From Costus lasius (taxonomy: Eukaryota > Streptophyta > Magnoliopsida > Zingiberales > Costaceae), in the NCBI GenBank assembly GCA_027563935.2, contig CM050454.1, positions 77,644,596-77,708,595 on the forward strand: a stretch of 64,000 nt of DNA, in the 5' to 3' direction. Below, one piece after another: positions 34,820 to 45,451 of this stretch (the first letter of the stretch is position 1; every line of letters starts with the position of its first letter). The position numbers and the translations under genes were made by a program. The notes under the pieces were generated by a model, which was given only the letters and a program-made list of their open reading frames with translations, had not been told where the DNA came from and did not search any database.

Positions 34820-36316
34820 AATTCAAATATAGAATCCATGTTTGAAAAACTTATGGCCAGTCAAAATCAATATATGTCTGATAAAAAACAAACCATGTCA
34901 AACTAAAATAGAAAAATTGTAGAGTTTATGTCTAAGCAAGACCAACTCATGTCAAATCAAAATAGACAAATTGAAGAGTTTAAGGAAAGTTTTCATCAAA
35001 TCAACTCTTGACTGGATAGAGTAGATGCCCACAACAAAATTCTTGAAAACCAAATTGCACAACATGCTAGTGTACCTTACAGACCCCTTGGGAAATTGCC
35101 TGCAAAACCTGAGATAAACCCTAGTGAGCACTGTAATGCCATCATGACTAGAAGTGGGAAACAACTAGGTGAACCTAGAGAGAGGTTTGAAAACACTGAA
35201 AAAGGCCTTGATGATAATGAAAGGGGATTAGAGTTAGGAGAATCTTCTTCACATGAGAAACCCCAAACTTGTTTACCACCTCAAATGGGTGATGAACCAA
35301 AAGGGGAGGAATCATGTGAGAAAGACAATCCTAAACGTAATTTGCTTGCTCCTTACCAGCCACCAATACCTTTTCCTCAAAGGTTAGTTCAACATAAACT
35401 AGACAAAAAGTTTGGCAAATTTCTTGAAATCCTGAAAAAGCTTTATGTTAACATTCCTTTTACTAAAGCTATTACTGAAATGCCATCTTATGCCAAGTTT
35501 TTAAAGGAGATTTTGTCTAGTAAAAGAAAATTGGATAATTATGGCACATGTACTGATACTTTAACTGAAGATTGTAGTGCTATCATACAGAACAAACTGC
35601 CACCTAAACTGAAAGATCCAGGTAGTTTTTCTATACCTTATTCAATAGGCACTATGGCTTTTAACCGAGCCTTATGTGACCTAGGTGCCAGTGTGATTCT
35701 AATGCCTCTTTCTACTTACAGGAAACTAAATCTTGGAGAGCTAAAGCATACATCCATATCCTTACAGCTCGCGGATTCATCGGTGAAGTATCCTGTAGGT
35801 ATATTAGAGAATGTTCCTGTACAAATTGGTAAGTTTTTCATTCCTGCAGATTTTGTAGTGTTAGACATGGAGGAAAATTTTACAAATCCTATAATTCTTG
35901 GAAGACCACTTTTGGCCGCTGCTAAGGCTAACATTGATGTGAAAGAAGGAAAGATTACTTTTGATATATGTGACAACAAGATTGAATTTAATCTTAATGA
36001 TTCTTTGAACAAACTTTCATACTCAAGATCTTGTTGTAGTGTCGAGATATTTAATGATGAAATTTATGATGTTTCAAGTCTGTTTGATGAAACCCCAAAT
36101 AATGAATCTGACAATCTTTCTGAGAGTATTGATGAGAAATTGCAGAAGAAAAAGATAAGGAGGAAGAGAAGAAGAGAAAGCTCTAGACTGATTGGCAAAA
36201 TAGAAGGGATTCTGAGGAAATTTGGATACTGTTTCAAGATTGAGCCTTATGTTGGAAAATCAGGAGGGAAATTCAGGAGTTCACAATCAAACCCGAGTGT
36301 TAAAGGGTCAAGCTAA
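34820..36316 (+). pseudogene. Gypsy protease region (Athila-like), broken
   Basis: The frame continuing gag has TAA at 34904-34906 and TGA at 35009-35011. It then stays open from 35096 to 36316. It includes NAIMTRSGK, a Pro/Glu-rich linker and a retropepsin-like domain with ALCDLGASVILMP (Asp codon at 35678) and ILGRPLLAAAKANIDV, which match the Athila protease arrangement (D-L-G-A in place of D-S/T-G is usual in that group). The open frame then passes into charged sequence and ends without entering RT. A maturation protease is inferred; the deletion and upstream stops make expression unlikely. Confidence 0.8.
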
Positions 36317-36345
36317 TGACCTTTAAATTAGCGCTTCTTGGGAGG
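36283..36345 (+). pseudogene. Probable integrase C-terminal remnant and Athila post-pol motif
   Basis: In another frame from about 36293 the bases encode RVLKGQANDL followed by TAA. This resembles the Val-Asn-Gly-Gln ending of Athila integrases. It is followed by cttcttgggaggcaaccca, a motif I know from the region just after pol in Athila-type elements. Together these suggest that RT, RNase H and most of integrase were removed by an internal deletion ending here. The peptide is short, so this is an inference. Confidence 0.45.
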
Positions 36346-37205
36346 CAACCCAAGCTTTCTAACCTCTATTTTGTTTTCTTTAACTTAATTTTAGCTTAAT
36401 ACTATTTTTTCTTTTATTTTTGTAGGTAAATTATGATTTACTGCAAATTACGGTACCACCATAAAGTATTTTACGGTACCGTATTCTGCATCTAGTTTCG
36501 AACAGAAAGTAGTCGAGATATAATGGCCGTGCCGTAAGAAATAACACTGTCGTAATCAGTTTTCTGGCACGCGAGCCTTGTGCCGTAGTTAGGGTTTCGA
36601 CCGAACCGTTTTTAGGGTTTTTACCCTCGATCTCACTCGTTTTTGAGCCATCCTTGGATTTTCGACCATCTCCGACCTTCAGTGGACGCTAGCGAACACT
36701 TCCGTTCAGTTTTCATCGTCGATTAGGTAACCGATTCTCCGATTTTTTCGATTTGGCGAGTTTTGACCAATTTTTGCCCCTTTCGCTTGTTCTCGCTCGA
36801 TCCTCCACCATTTTAAGTGATTTTTGTTTCTATTCACTCGTGAGAGGATGAACTTTCAATCCCTTGTTGTTTGAAAAGAATTTGGGTGGATTTGATAGAT
36901 GATTTGAACTAAAATAGGTTGAAACGTGGTAAAGTTACTGTTCATTCACGGTTTTGATGATTTTTTGAGTTTGAGCTAGAGTTATGAGTTGATTTTCGCT
37001 TCATATTTACTTGGTTAGTGTTATTCATGATGCTGAAACTATGATTCATGCCTGCCATATTGATATTGAGATTGAGATTACATGCTCTGTTTATGCCCTG
37101 TTTTTATAATATTGGAACATGTCGATAGGATGCCATTTGACTTGAATTGAACTATATTATTGTTTTGCTGCCATTAAATTGTAAGTTTGCAGCTTATTGA
37201 CAAGC
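36346..37205 (+). other. Gypsy spacer between protease and downstream ORF
   Basis: No ORF of note. At 36440-36565 it contains the same TTACGG...CCGTAA inverted motifs as the LTR (attacggtaccacc, ttttacggtaccgtatt, gccgtgccgtaag). Just before the next ORF, ttgtaagtttgcag resembles a 3' splice site. It could be a leader for separate expression of the downstream ORF. Confidence 0.55.
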
Positions 37206-38578
37206 ATGCTAAGAACAAAGTCAATTTGTCAAAGAGAAACAGGGAGTCGAAAAGAAAAAGGGAAAGCCCCTGCAAGGTCGTCTCAACCACGAAACCCATA
37301 TGGAATCATATTTAGGAATGAGATGCAGGAGGCTAGATACAACAAGCTATTGGAAAGAAAAATCATAAACACAAAGTATGCTGATCAGAGAACTCTTGAA
37401 GCCTTGGGGCTTTATGATGATGTACTTTGGATGTTTGAGAGAATCCAATCCAAGCAGTTCTTCCAGATGACTCCACACACCTATTTGCCACTTGTCTTGG
37501 AGTTCTTGAGTAGTTTGATAATTGAATTGAAGGAGTACTCTCATGGCCCTGCAGAGGGAGAAATCAGTTTCAGATTAGCAAATGAAGAAAGAAAACTTAC
37601 CTTGCAAGAAGTTAGAGACATCTTTGGACTGAGCATAGGAGGGTACACTGAGATACCCCTAGGATTCATGGAGAGCATATTTTGGAACCAGATCACAAAT
37701 GAGAACTACTTCTATGCTGTGTCTGCCAGAGCCTCAAAAATCATGAACCCTTGTATCAAGTATGCTCATCGGGTTCTGGCACACACAGTACGTGGGAAAG
37801 GGGACAGTGACGGCATGGTCCGTCAACACGAGCTGTACTTTCTCTGGAGCATGCTCAATGGATTCGCAGTGGTTATAGCTAATTTCATGGTTAAGCATAT
37901 GGACAAGGTAGCCATGGCAACTAGAGGGACTCCTATAGCTAGGCATTATGGTATTGAGCACTATGGAGTTGAGTTGGCAAGGGGGAATGCAAGGCTCGAC
38001 ATCGAGTCTTGCATAGCAATGAAGTTGATCGTTAGAGAGGGTGATACCTTTTGTTTGGTCCTTGGACCAGATGCCCTACTCTTCCTTTACCCCATGTCCA
38101 GAAAACCACTGTCAGAAAAAGAGCCAACTAGAAGTTATCTCCCAGTGCAACTGAAGCGGCTTTGACTCCACCACTGACCACAGTTCCACCACCACCCACC
38201 TGGGGTGGAAGGGGTGATCCATATGGGATGGAGTCACCACCACATGATTCTGCACAGGCAGCCAGTCCTTCTTCACAGAGCACTAGAGGAGGTTTTGCTA
38301 GCCACCACGATCCAGGTTTCCAGGCGCTCACTGCATAAATGTATAATCAAAAACTCTGCCAGGAGAGGATGGAAGAGACTCTAGGGCACATCCAGAGGGA
38401 TATGGAGAGGTTATGTAATCATATGGAAGACATGGGTAACTTCCTCTTTGACCGTTTTGGTTATGCAGATCATAGAGATTATGGATACCAGGGTGATCAA
38501 GGAGGAACACCATATTATGATCCCATGGAGGCTTCTGCTAGAGATTCAGAGGCTACACGGTCAGATGGCGATGAGTAG
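37206..38578 (+). pseudogene. Gypsy downstream ORF (Athila ORF / env-position protein), broken
   Basis: Open from ATG 37206 to 38165 (319 residues). It begins with a basic stretch and contains NPYGIIFRNEMQEARYNKLL, a Leu-rich middle and a segment like the plant retrotransposon ORF family found in Athila elements. A frameshift near 38150 moves the sequence to a second frame with a Pro-rich stretch, then TAA at 38336-38338. That frame then continues to 38578 with a charged, Tyr/Asp-rich tail. I see no signal peptide or membrane segment, so env is not supported. Function of this family is unknown. Confidence 0.65.
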
Positions 38579-39776
38579 TTACTTTGTGAGTACTGTTTTC
38601 CTTTACTTCTTCACCATACTGTGTTTTCCCATATATATCTCATTGATTTTTCATATGATGAAGGGAGGGATGACGCTTCATGATCGCCGCCACTGATTTT
38701 TGATTACTTGGTTTTCAATATGGTTGTATCTTGATGATGATACTGATTTCTGATTTTCAATATGGTTGTATGATGAATATTGATGTTCTGATTCACTTTT
38801 AGATATGGTTGAACTACATTATGATGATATTAATTCTAGTTGACATGATGTGATGATGAAAATATTTTGATATATGATCATGTTTTGGCATGTGTTGATA
38901 AATTTTTGATGATGAATGAACTCATATGTTGATGATTTTTTATGATGAATGAACTCATATGTTGATGATTTTTGATGATGAATGAACTGAAATACTTGAT
39001 TAGAGTTATAGCCTCATCATGTCAAATTTATTTCTTCAATACATATTTGTCTATTGAAATATGACATTAGTTGATGCATAAAATTTTGGGTAGATGTATT
39101 GTTTGAAGAATAAAATCTAAAAGTGAAACTTTTCTTTCGAATAAAATGAGTATATGAGTATGATTTGCGAATTGATATCAATAGATATTTAGTCTATTTT
39201 GCTATTTGTTGGGAAGGAAGAATCCAAGATCCACAAAAATAGTAAGAGATTCCCCTACTTGGCACTATGTAAAATTGATAGTGGTACCTAAAACATGGGT
39301 TGAAGTCTACGCATGAAAAATAATGAGAGATCAAAAGAATAAGACTCCTCTACTTGGCACTGTGAAAAATTGATAGTGGTTCGGAAGAAAGAGTTGAAGT
39401 CAAAAATAAAAAGTATGTGTCTATGTGGGAACATGCCATCTTTACAAAAACAAAAAACAAATTATGTGTGGAAAAAGATCTTGGAAACCTAATTCCTGTA
39501 AACAAAAGCATGATAGATTTGAATTGAAATTGGGTGAAATCTTGAGATTGAAGATTCTAATTATTGTACATGTTGCGAAGCTTCATTTGATTGAATTATG
39601 GATCTAGAGGATTGAGTTCTAAAGATGATATATTTATTTGAAATTTTGTAAATCAATTGATAGAGTTTTTCATTGATGAGTTGTATTTTAGAAATTTATT
39701 AAGCATGAAAAGGCTATTCTTTTAATCAAATTTTGATTTTTGCTTGAGGACAAGCAAAGTTTGAGCCTTATGTGTT
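38579..39776 (+). other. Gypsy 3' untranslated region
   Basis: AT-rich, no gene. It contains a 33-36 bp tandem repeat (gatgatgaatgaactcatat) two and a half times at about 38906-38995. It also contains a two-copy direct repeat at about 39248-39312 and 39348-39400 (ctacttggcactatgtaaaa, gatagtggt, gttgaagtc). It ends gcttgaggacaagcaaag..., a motif common just upstream of Athila 3' LTRs. The purine tract at the LTR border is poorly preserved. Confidence 0.65.
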
Positions 39777-40624
39777 TGATGACACCAAAATATGTTGTAT
39801 ATTTTGCTTCATTTTGGGTACCTTTTCATGCCAAATTGAGGATCTTTTACTTGCTTTTATATTGAATCCATTAAATATTGCAAAGTCTACTTCTATTTTG
39901 GTTTTTCATGTTTTTCAGGCAAAAAGGCACTATTTAAGGCATTTTCAAGTGAAATCAAATACATGGAAGAGTTACCATCATCAAGAGGAGATCACCCACG
40001 AAATTTCATGCAAAACGGAGCAACTCAGCAAATTACGGTAGTGCCGTAATCCATTTTCCGGTACCGTAAATTTAGATAGTACCGTAAAATCCGAGCCCTA
40101 CTGTATTTTGAAGAATTTCCGAACATAATGTTTTCCAGATTTTACGGCACTGCCATAAACCAATTTACGGTACCGTATTTCAAAGCGCTTCAGAACAGAG
40201 ACTTTGCCTGATTTTACGGCACCACCGTAAACTAGATTACAGTGCCATATTCCCCAGATGACATCAGAACAGAAGACTCGACCGATTTTACGGCAGTGTC
40301 GTGAACTATTACACTGTCGTAATTCTTGTTTTGAACGCGACGCCCAGGTCAATTTCCACGCCCGATTCTTGCAGAGATGATTGCGGATGATCTAGGGCTT
40401 TACATTCGACGCCGTAAGAAGCAACAGGAGAGTTTTGGACGAGGGGAGCACGGACAGACGAAAAGCCCCAATTTTGATCCACTGTCGAGGGAGAAATCGT
40501 CATCCACGCCGCCGCCTAGGGTTTCGCCACTGTGCTCAATCCAGACGATGTCCGGCCGTGATTTTCATACTGAAGCTTCATCTGAAGGAGGAGACGATGT
40601 GCCAAAAGTTTCAAACAGAGAGGA
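39777..40624 (+). repeat. Gypsy 3' LTR, truncated
   Basis: Aligns to 1727-2217 plus 32036-32394 and then stops at agagagga, where the 5' LTR continues with gatcaatt. The following base starts TGATGGGGTCACC, probably another retroelement end. The remaining kilobase of the LTR is absent from the window. Confidence 0.85.
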
Positions 40625-42479
40625 TGATGGGGTCACCAAACATGCAACATTCAAACAACGCGCTTCGAAAACATTTTGATAAATAGGTATAGCTTAGTAA
40701 ACCCCTTAAGCTATCGTAGTTCGAAATTAGTTTGTTTTGGTAGATAATAGGGAAACCGAAACTAATCAACAAGAGCAACCTAGCATGCGCTTCTAGATAA
40801 GATGGAACTTTTGAACAAACTTAAACATGCGGTTCTATAGCATCAAATAGACCTAACATGCGGTTCTACTATAAGCCATAAAGCTACTCTAAGGGAGGAA
40901 CTCACCTTGCACCCTTTGAGAATAGAAAGGGTGTCCTTCCCGTTCTTCACCGGTCCAATGGTGGAATCTCACGAAGTAGGGCCCTATGAGCTTACACACA
41001 TGTCATTGCAGCATCCCACACATGCGTGGGTGAATTTGAAAATAATATTAAGAGGCCAATACACAAGACAATCAAGGGGGAGGCTAGACTCCAAATTCCC
41101 TTGTTAACATAGTTTAGACTATCTAGGCTTAGGGGAAGAGAAGAGGGGATAGCTTGCTTGTCATCCCATGGCCTTGCGCCTCCTGCAGAAAATCAGCGTA
41201 AGTGCAAAGGGGCTGTCCAACAAGTATCAAAGAACCACACCAACAAGTAACAAAGAACAACAACCAAGATAGTAGAGAGACTTAGCTCAACTAGGTGGTG
41301 GCTTGGTCTCGGCATGACACCATCTTGAGTCTCGGCTGTCCAGCTCTCCCTCTTGGACTGAGGACTTGTCAAGGCTAAGGGGAAGAAGTGGCGAGAGCTT
41401 CCATCTCCAAGACAAGCGCAAGAGGTGGAATAAGGCTGAAGAGCAAGAGGGAATGGAAAGGGGGACTCTCGGCAATGGTAGGAAGGAAGGGAGGGGTTAG
41501 GTGACACACACCATTTGAAGACACACTTCAGAATTTTGAAATTTCATTCAACACTAAGTACTTCACTTTACAAGAGGACTACATCATATAGGGGAGTCTC
41601 CAACGGTTATCTCCCTAAGCTCAAAACAAGTCACACAAGCAAGTCATGATGTAGACAACTCAATGGGCTGATCTCTTCTTCCAAATGGGTGGTTGTTTGG
41701 AGTTTGAACTTTGGAGTCTTCAGCAGGTTAGTAAGCTCGAAATCTGAGATGAGAGTGGACTGAAGAGGCTGCTGATGGCTGACATTGCAGGCTGCAAATT
41801 GGCATGGGCGGCTGGCACTTGAAGGGACTGGAGTTGTTGCAAAGTGCAGGCTGCTCCTTGACTTTGGGGGCTGGCGCATGATGGACTGAAGTGGGCATTG
41901 TTTCAAGCTGGTGGCTGGCGCATGTTGACTTTAGGGGCTGCAACAGCAGGTGAGGGAATGGTCTTGTCCATCTTTGCTTCAAAGGGGAAGGGGCGGTTGG
42001 AGGTAGAGACAAATCCCCATGGCTGCCAACTAGGATGGTGGAGTGTTGGGTACTTGTGGTGATGCTCCTTTGAGTTGGATGGGCTGGTTCTCACACGAGA
42101 TGGGCTCATGGGCTCATGGCATCTCTTGGAGTTATCTTGACTTGATTTTGACTTGCATCCCAAAATGGAGTTGACCTATACTATTACATCAATTTCATGC
42201 ACTAACCTACCATACATAAGTGGCGGATCCTAGGGATGTAACTACATGGTGTAATTGTTGGGTGGATCTAACCTACCATATGATGCAAGTTATGCTAGGA
42301 GATCTAACTTAAAGATGCATGCAATGCAAGAGATGGAAATAACTTAAAGGATGTATGCAATGCAAGGAATGAAAATCTAACTTAAAGATGCATGCAATGC
42401 AAGAGATGGGAATTTAGGTGCCCTAGCTAGGGTAACCTTAAACTCCATTTGTATTTCCGTGGGTTATCTTGACTTGATT
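40625..42479. other. Unassigned repeat-like DNA, possible LTR of another retroelement
   Basis: It begins TGATGGGGTCACC exactly at the gypsy break, compatible with the terminal TG...CA of an LTR read on either strand. On the minus strand it contains a candidate 3' splice site (ttttctgcag with the exon side at 41188) and a candidate 5' splice site (gcaaggtgag near 40905). Both sit in a stretch with several open but unremarkable frames (for example minus 41193-41507 and 41631-42163, rich in Ser, Pro and His). I recognise no protein. The right boundary, at the copia-5 pol fragment, carries no element end. Confidence 0.4.
42304..42413 (+). repeat. Three-copy minisatellite (about 36 bp)
   Basis: Units at 42304-42340, 42341-42376 and 42377-42413 share aacttaaagatgcatgcaat and gcaagagatgg with a few changes in the middle unit. 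Part of the unassigned region. Confidence 0.8.
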
Positions 42480-42722
42480 TTGGTTATCTTTTGTGATAAC
42501 ACTGGAGCAATCGCACAAGCAAAGGAACCACGGTCGCACCAGAAGTCCAAGCACATACAGAGACGGTTTCATTTGATCAGGGAGATCATAGATCGTGGCG
42601 AGATCAAAGTATGCAAGGTTCATACAGATGACAATCTGGCAGACCCGCTTACCAAGCCTCTGGCGCAGCAGAAGCATGAGAAGCACTGTAATAATATGGG
42701 TTTGAGATTTCTCAACCATTAG
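42480..42722 (+). pseudogene. Copia-5 RNase H tail fragment
   Basis: 81 in-frame codons, starting at the LVIFCDNTG motif with the third RNase H acidic residue and running to the normal TAG at 42720-42722 (ends HTDDNLADPLTKPL...). The rest of gag-pol is missing. The left junction overlaps the unrelated sequence by ttgg. A separate copy of ttatcttgacttgatttt lies about 330 bp upstream in the unassigned DNA. Confidence 0.88.
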
Positions 42723-42742
42723 ATTAAGTGCAAGTGGGAGAT

Positions 42743-44268
42743 TGTTGGGGTGTGCCCTTAAGGCTAATGTTTGAGGCCTGTGGGAATGTATCTGTATCAT
42801 GTAATAAACTGTTATGTTTATAAAGGCATGGTTATTATTCGGTTGTTTACATTGTCTGCTGCAATATATGTTCTTCTGAATAATGTCTCAAAGCTGTTCA
42901 GCTGGGCTGACATGCTATTATGTCCTTAGTCGATGTATCTTGGTGAACATGAGACAGCCTTGATATGGTTAAGACTAATATGTGTTCTAATCTTATAGGA
43001 TGCTTCGAGCATGGAATAAGATGTAGACTCATGGGTACATTGGATGTACTGGACAGACCCTACTAGGATGTTCAATTGTTTGTCACAATGTGAATGTTCC
43101 TTGATTAAGACAAGTGGCACATTTCCTCTGACTTGAGATCACTTGTGTTTTCTAAATGATGATTGTCATTGTTTTGAGATGGTTCAATATCATTTGAAAC
43201 ATAATGATTATAGACTATCTTGGATGGTGAGCTTGAGTCAGGTTAGAGCACTAGTGATAGACATAGGATTGCCGTCTCCTTGTTGAAGGAGTGTGATGTT
43301 CTAAAGGGGCCCCCTGGATGAGATGATTGAGAAAGTGTATGGCCATACCCAGGTGACAGTGTTCATCTGTTCTAATCATGCTCATCATATTGGAGTTACG
43401 AGCTTGACAGGCTTGTCCAATAAGAACATCCAGTGGTAAAGGAAATATGCATGCCTTGTGAATTGATTCACACTTGTGCTGTTTTTGGGTGTAGTCTTGG
43501 AAGACTCTTTCCTTGATATCGGGAGACAGTGATGTGTTGCTAGATACCCCTCACTGATCGTGATAATGTGAATTATCGTTACCGACGTTTTAAGGAAACC
43601 CTCAGGGTCGCACAATTGATGATATGGCTTACTTAAGTCAGATCGTGTGGACTGAATTGTTCAGGTTCAGTTTAAAGAGATCAACGGTTAGATCTGGAAC
43701 CTTAGGGTTTTAATGTGATCTAGGCCATGTCGATTGGTTTATTTGGTTATTGAACCAAAATTAAATTGAACCAAAATGGTTCAAGACTAGGCGACAAGTT
43801 CACTTAGCGTGAACATGTTGGGCGGTGAGTGGTGCTATTTTTAGCAACCATGACTCTCACGTTCGAAGAGAGAGGGTTCTCTATTCTCGCCTCTTGAACG
43901 CATATTCCTCTCGGTTCTTTTTGGGTGACGGCGCCTTGGAGCTTGAGGAGAATTCGGCAAAGAGAAAAGATCTCCTTCCCTTTCCATTTCGATCAAAGAC
44001 TTCTTTGGATCTTGCTAGCACAAGAATCGCAAAGAGGAGTAGGCGACATCAACTGTGTGCGTCACCTCTGGAGAAGATCTGCTTTGATCTTTGCTTCCTA
44101 GACGCCATCTTGAAATGGCTATGGTATGAGTTTTATCTCTTCTATGCAATCGAATTTTATGGTTGATCATATCACATGAAGCCGATCCATGAAACCCTAA
44201 TCCGCTGCCTAAATGTTTATAATGCGCCATGCTGGGTTTCGCCCCCCCTCTAGAAAGGGGTTCTTTCA
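42743..44268 (+). repeat. Copia-5 3' LTR with internal deletion
   Basis: 1526 bp, TGTTGGGGTGTGCCC...TTCTTTCA. Compared with full copies it lacks about 170 bp after ggttcagtttaaag (43680), rejoining at agatcaacgg. Its palindrome reads GATAAT-GTGA-ATTATC (43562-43577), so both arms changed relative to GATAAC/GTTATC. Confidence 0.88.
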
Positions 44269-45431
44269 CTCACTTGATGAGCCGGTTCAATTTCATTTGG
44301 TTCAAGGACCAAATCAAACCAAGCCTTGGTCTAGATCAAATTAAACCATAAGGCTCAAGATCTAACCATTCATCTCTTGATGCTCTTGATCTCACCGATC
44401 TAGCATCAAATCTCTCGATCGAAGCTTACCGATCTCAAGCCCTAATCAATCAAACATGATCAGACCAGATCTCACTTACAATCAGAGTTTAAACTCCTTT
44501 AAACTGAACCAAAACAATTCAGTCCACACGATCTGACTTAAGTAAGCCATATCATCAAATTGTGCGACCCTAAGGGTTTCCTTTAAATGTCGGTAACGAT
44601 AACTTACGTTATCACGAGCAGTGAGGGGTATCTAGCAACACATCACTGTCTCCCGATATAAAGGAAAGAGTCTTCCAAGACTACACCCAAACCACAGCAC
44701 AAGTGTGAACCCAAATCACTTGACATATATGTTTCCTTTGCCACTGGATGTTCTTATTGGACAAGCGTGTCAAGCCTGTAATTCCAATATGATGAGAATG
44801 ATTAGATCAGATGAACATAGTCATCTGGGTATGGCCATACACTTTCTCAATCATCTCATCCAGGGGGCCCCAACAGAACATCACACTCCAAACAAGGAGA
44901 CGGCAATCCTATATCTATCACTAGTGCCCTAACATGACTCATGCTCATTATCCAAGATAGTCTATAACCATTATGTTTCAAATGATATTGAACTACCTCA
45001 AAATAATGCCAATCATCATTTAGAAACACAAGTGATCTCAAGTCAGAGGAAATATGCCACTTGTTTGCATATAAGGATTATTCACATTGTGACAAGCAAT
45101 TGAATATCCTAAGTAGGGTCTGTCCAGTACATCCAATGTACCCATGAGTCTACATCTTATTCCATGCTCGAAGCATCCTTTAAGATTAGAACACATATTA
45201 GTCTCAATCATATCAAGGCTGTCTCATGTTCACCAAGATATCTCGACTAAGGACAATACTGCATGTCAGCCAAGCTGAACAGCATTGAGACATTATTCAG
45301 AAGTATACATATTGCAGCAGATGATGTAACAACCTGAATAACAACCATTGCCTTTATAAACATAGAGTTTATACATGATTCTGAAATAATCCCAAGGCCA
45401 CAAACATTAGCCTTAAGGGCATACCCCAACA
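44269..45431 (-). repeat. Copia-6 3' LTR, lacking about 500 bp
   Basis: Minus-strand LTR, intact at its start (TGTTGGGG at 45431) but cut at 44269 inside the region that aligns to about 2716 of copia-1. The missing terminal part of the LTR is not found to the left of copia-5. Confidence 0.88.
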
Positions 45432-45451
45432 ATCTCCCACTTGCACTTAAT

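Larger units (their letters stand above)
1727..40624 (+). mobile_element. Athila-like Ty3/gypsy retrotransposon, RT/integrase-deleted, carrying a nested copia block
   Basis: The LTRs begin TGATGACACCAAAATATG at 1727 and 39777. The internal part has a tRNA-Asp primer-binding site, a gag with a CX2CX4HX4C zinc knuckle, a CDLGAS protease of Athila type, and a downstream ORF resembling Athila accessory ORFs. The 29.8 kb block 2218-32035 is a later insertion. No reverse transcriptase, RNase H or integrase core is present. The 3' LTR is truncated at 40624 by another insertion, so the right target duplication cannot be seen. The left flank is tcata (1722-1726). By eye the LTRs differ at about 32 of 491 sites, making this the oldest datable element in the nest. 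Confidence 0.85.
42480..44268 (+). mobile_element. Copia-5, 5'-truncated element
   Basis: Only the last 243 bp of pol, the polypurine tract (42728-42742) and one LTR remain. The right end TTCTTTCA at 44268 abuts the middle of a minus-strand copia LTR, without a visible target duplication. Confidence 0.85.

Noticed and set aside
37206..38165. Envelope glycoprotein in the gypsy element
   Set aside because: The position fits an env-like ORF, but I see no signal peptide, transmembrane helix or cleavage site. The sequence resembles the Athila accessory ORF family instead.
41193..42163. Host protein-coding gene on the minus strand
   Set aside because: Frames of 60-105 codons rich in Ser, Pro and His, with no domain and no consistent frame across the splice-like sites. 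Kept as unassigned DNA.
42304..42413. CRISPR-like array
   Set aside because: Three adjacent imperfect units with no spacers, in a plant genome. A minisatellite explains it.
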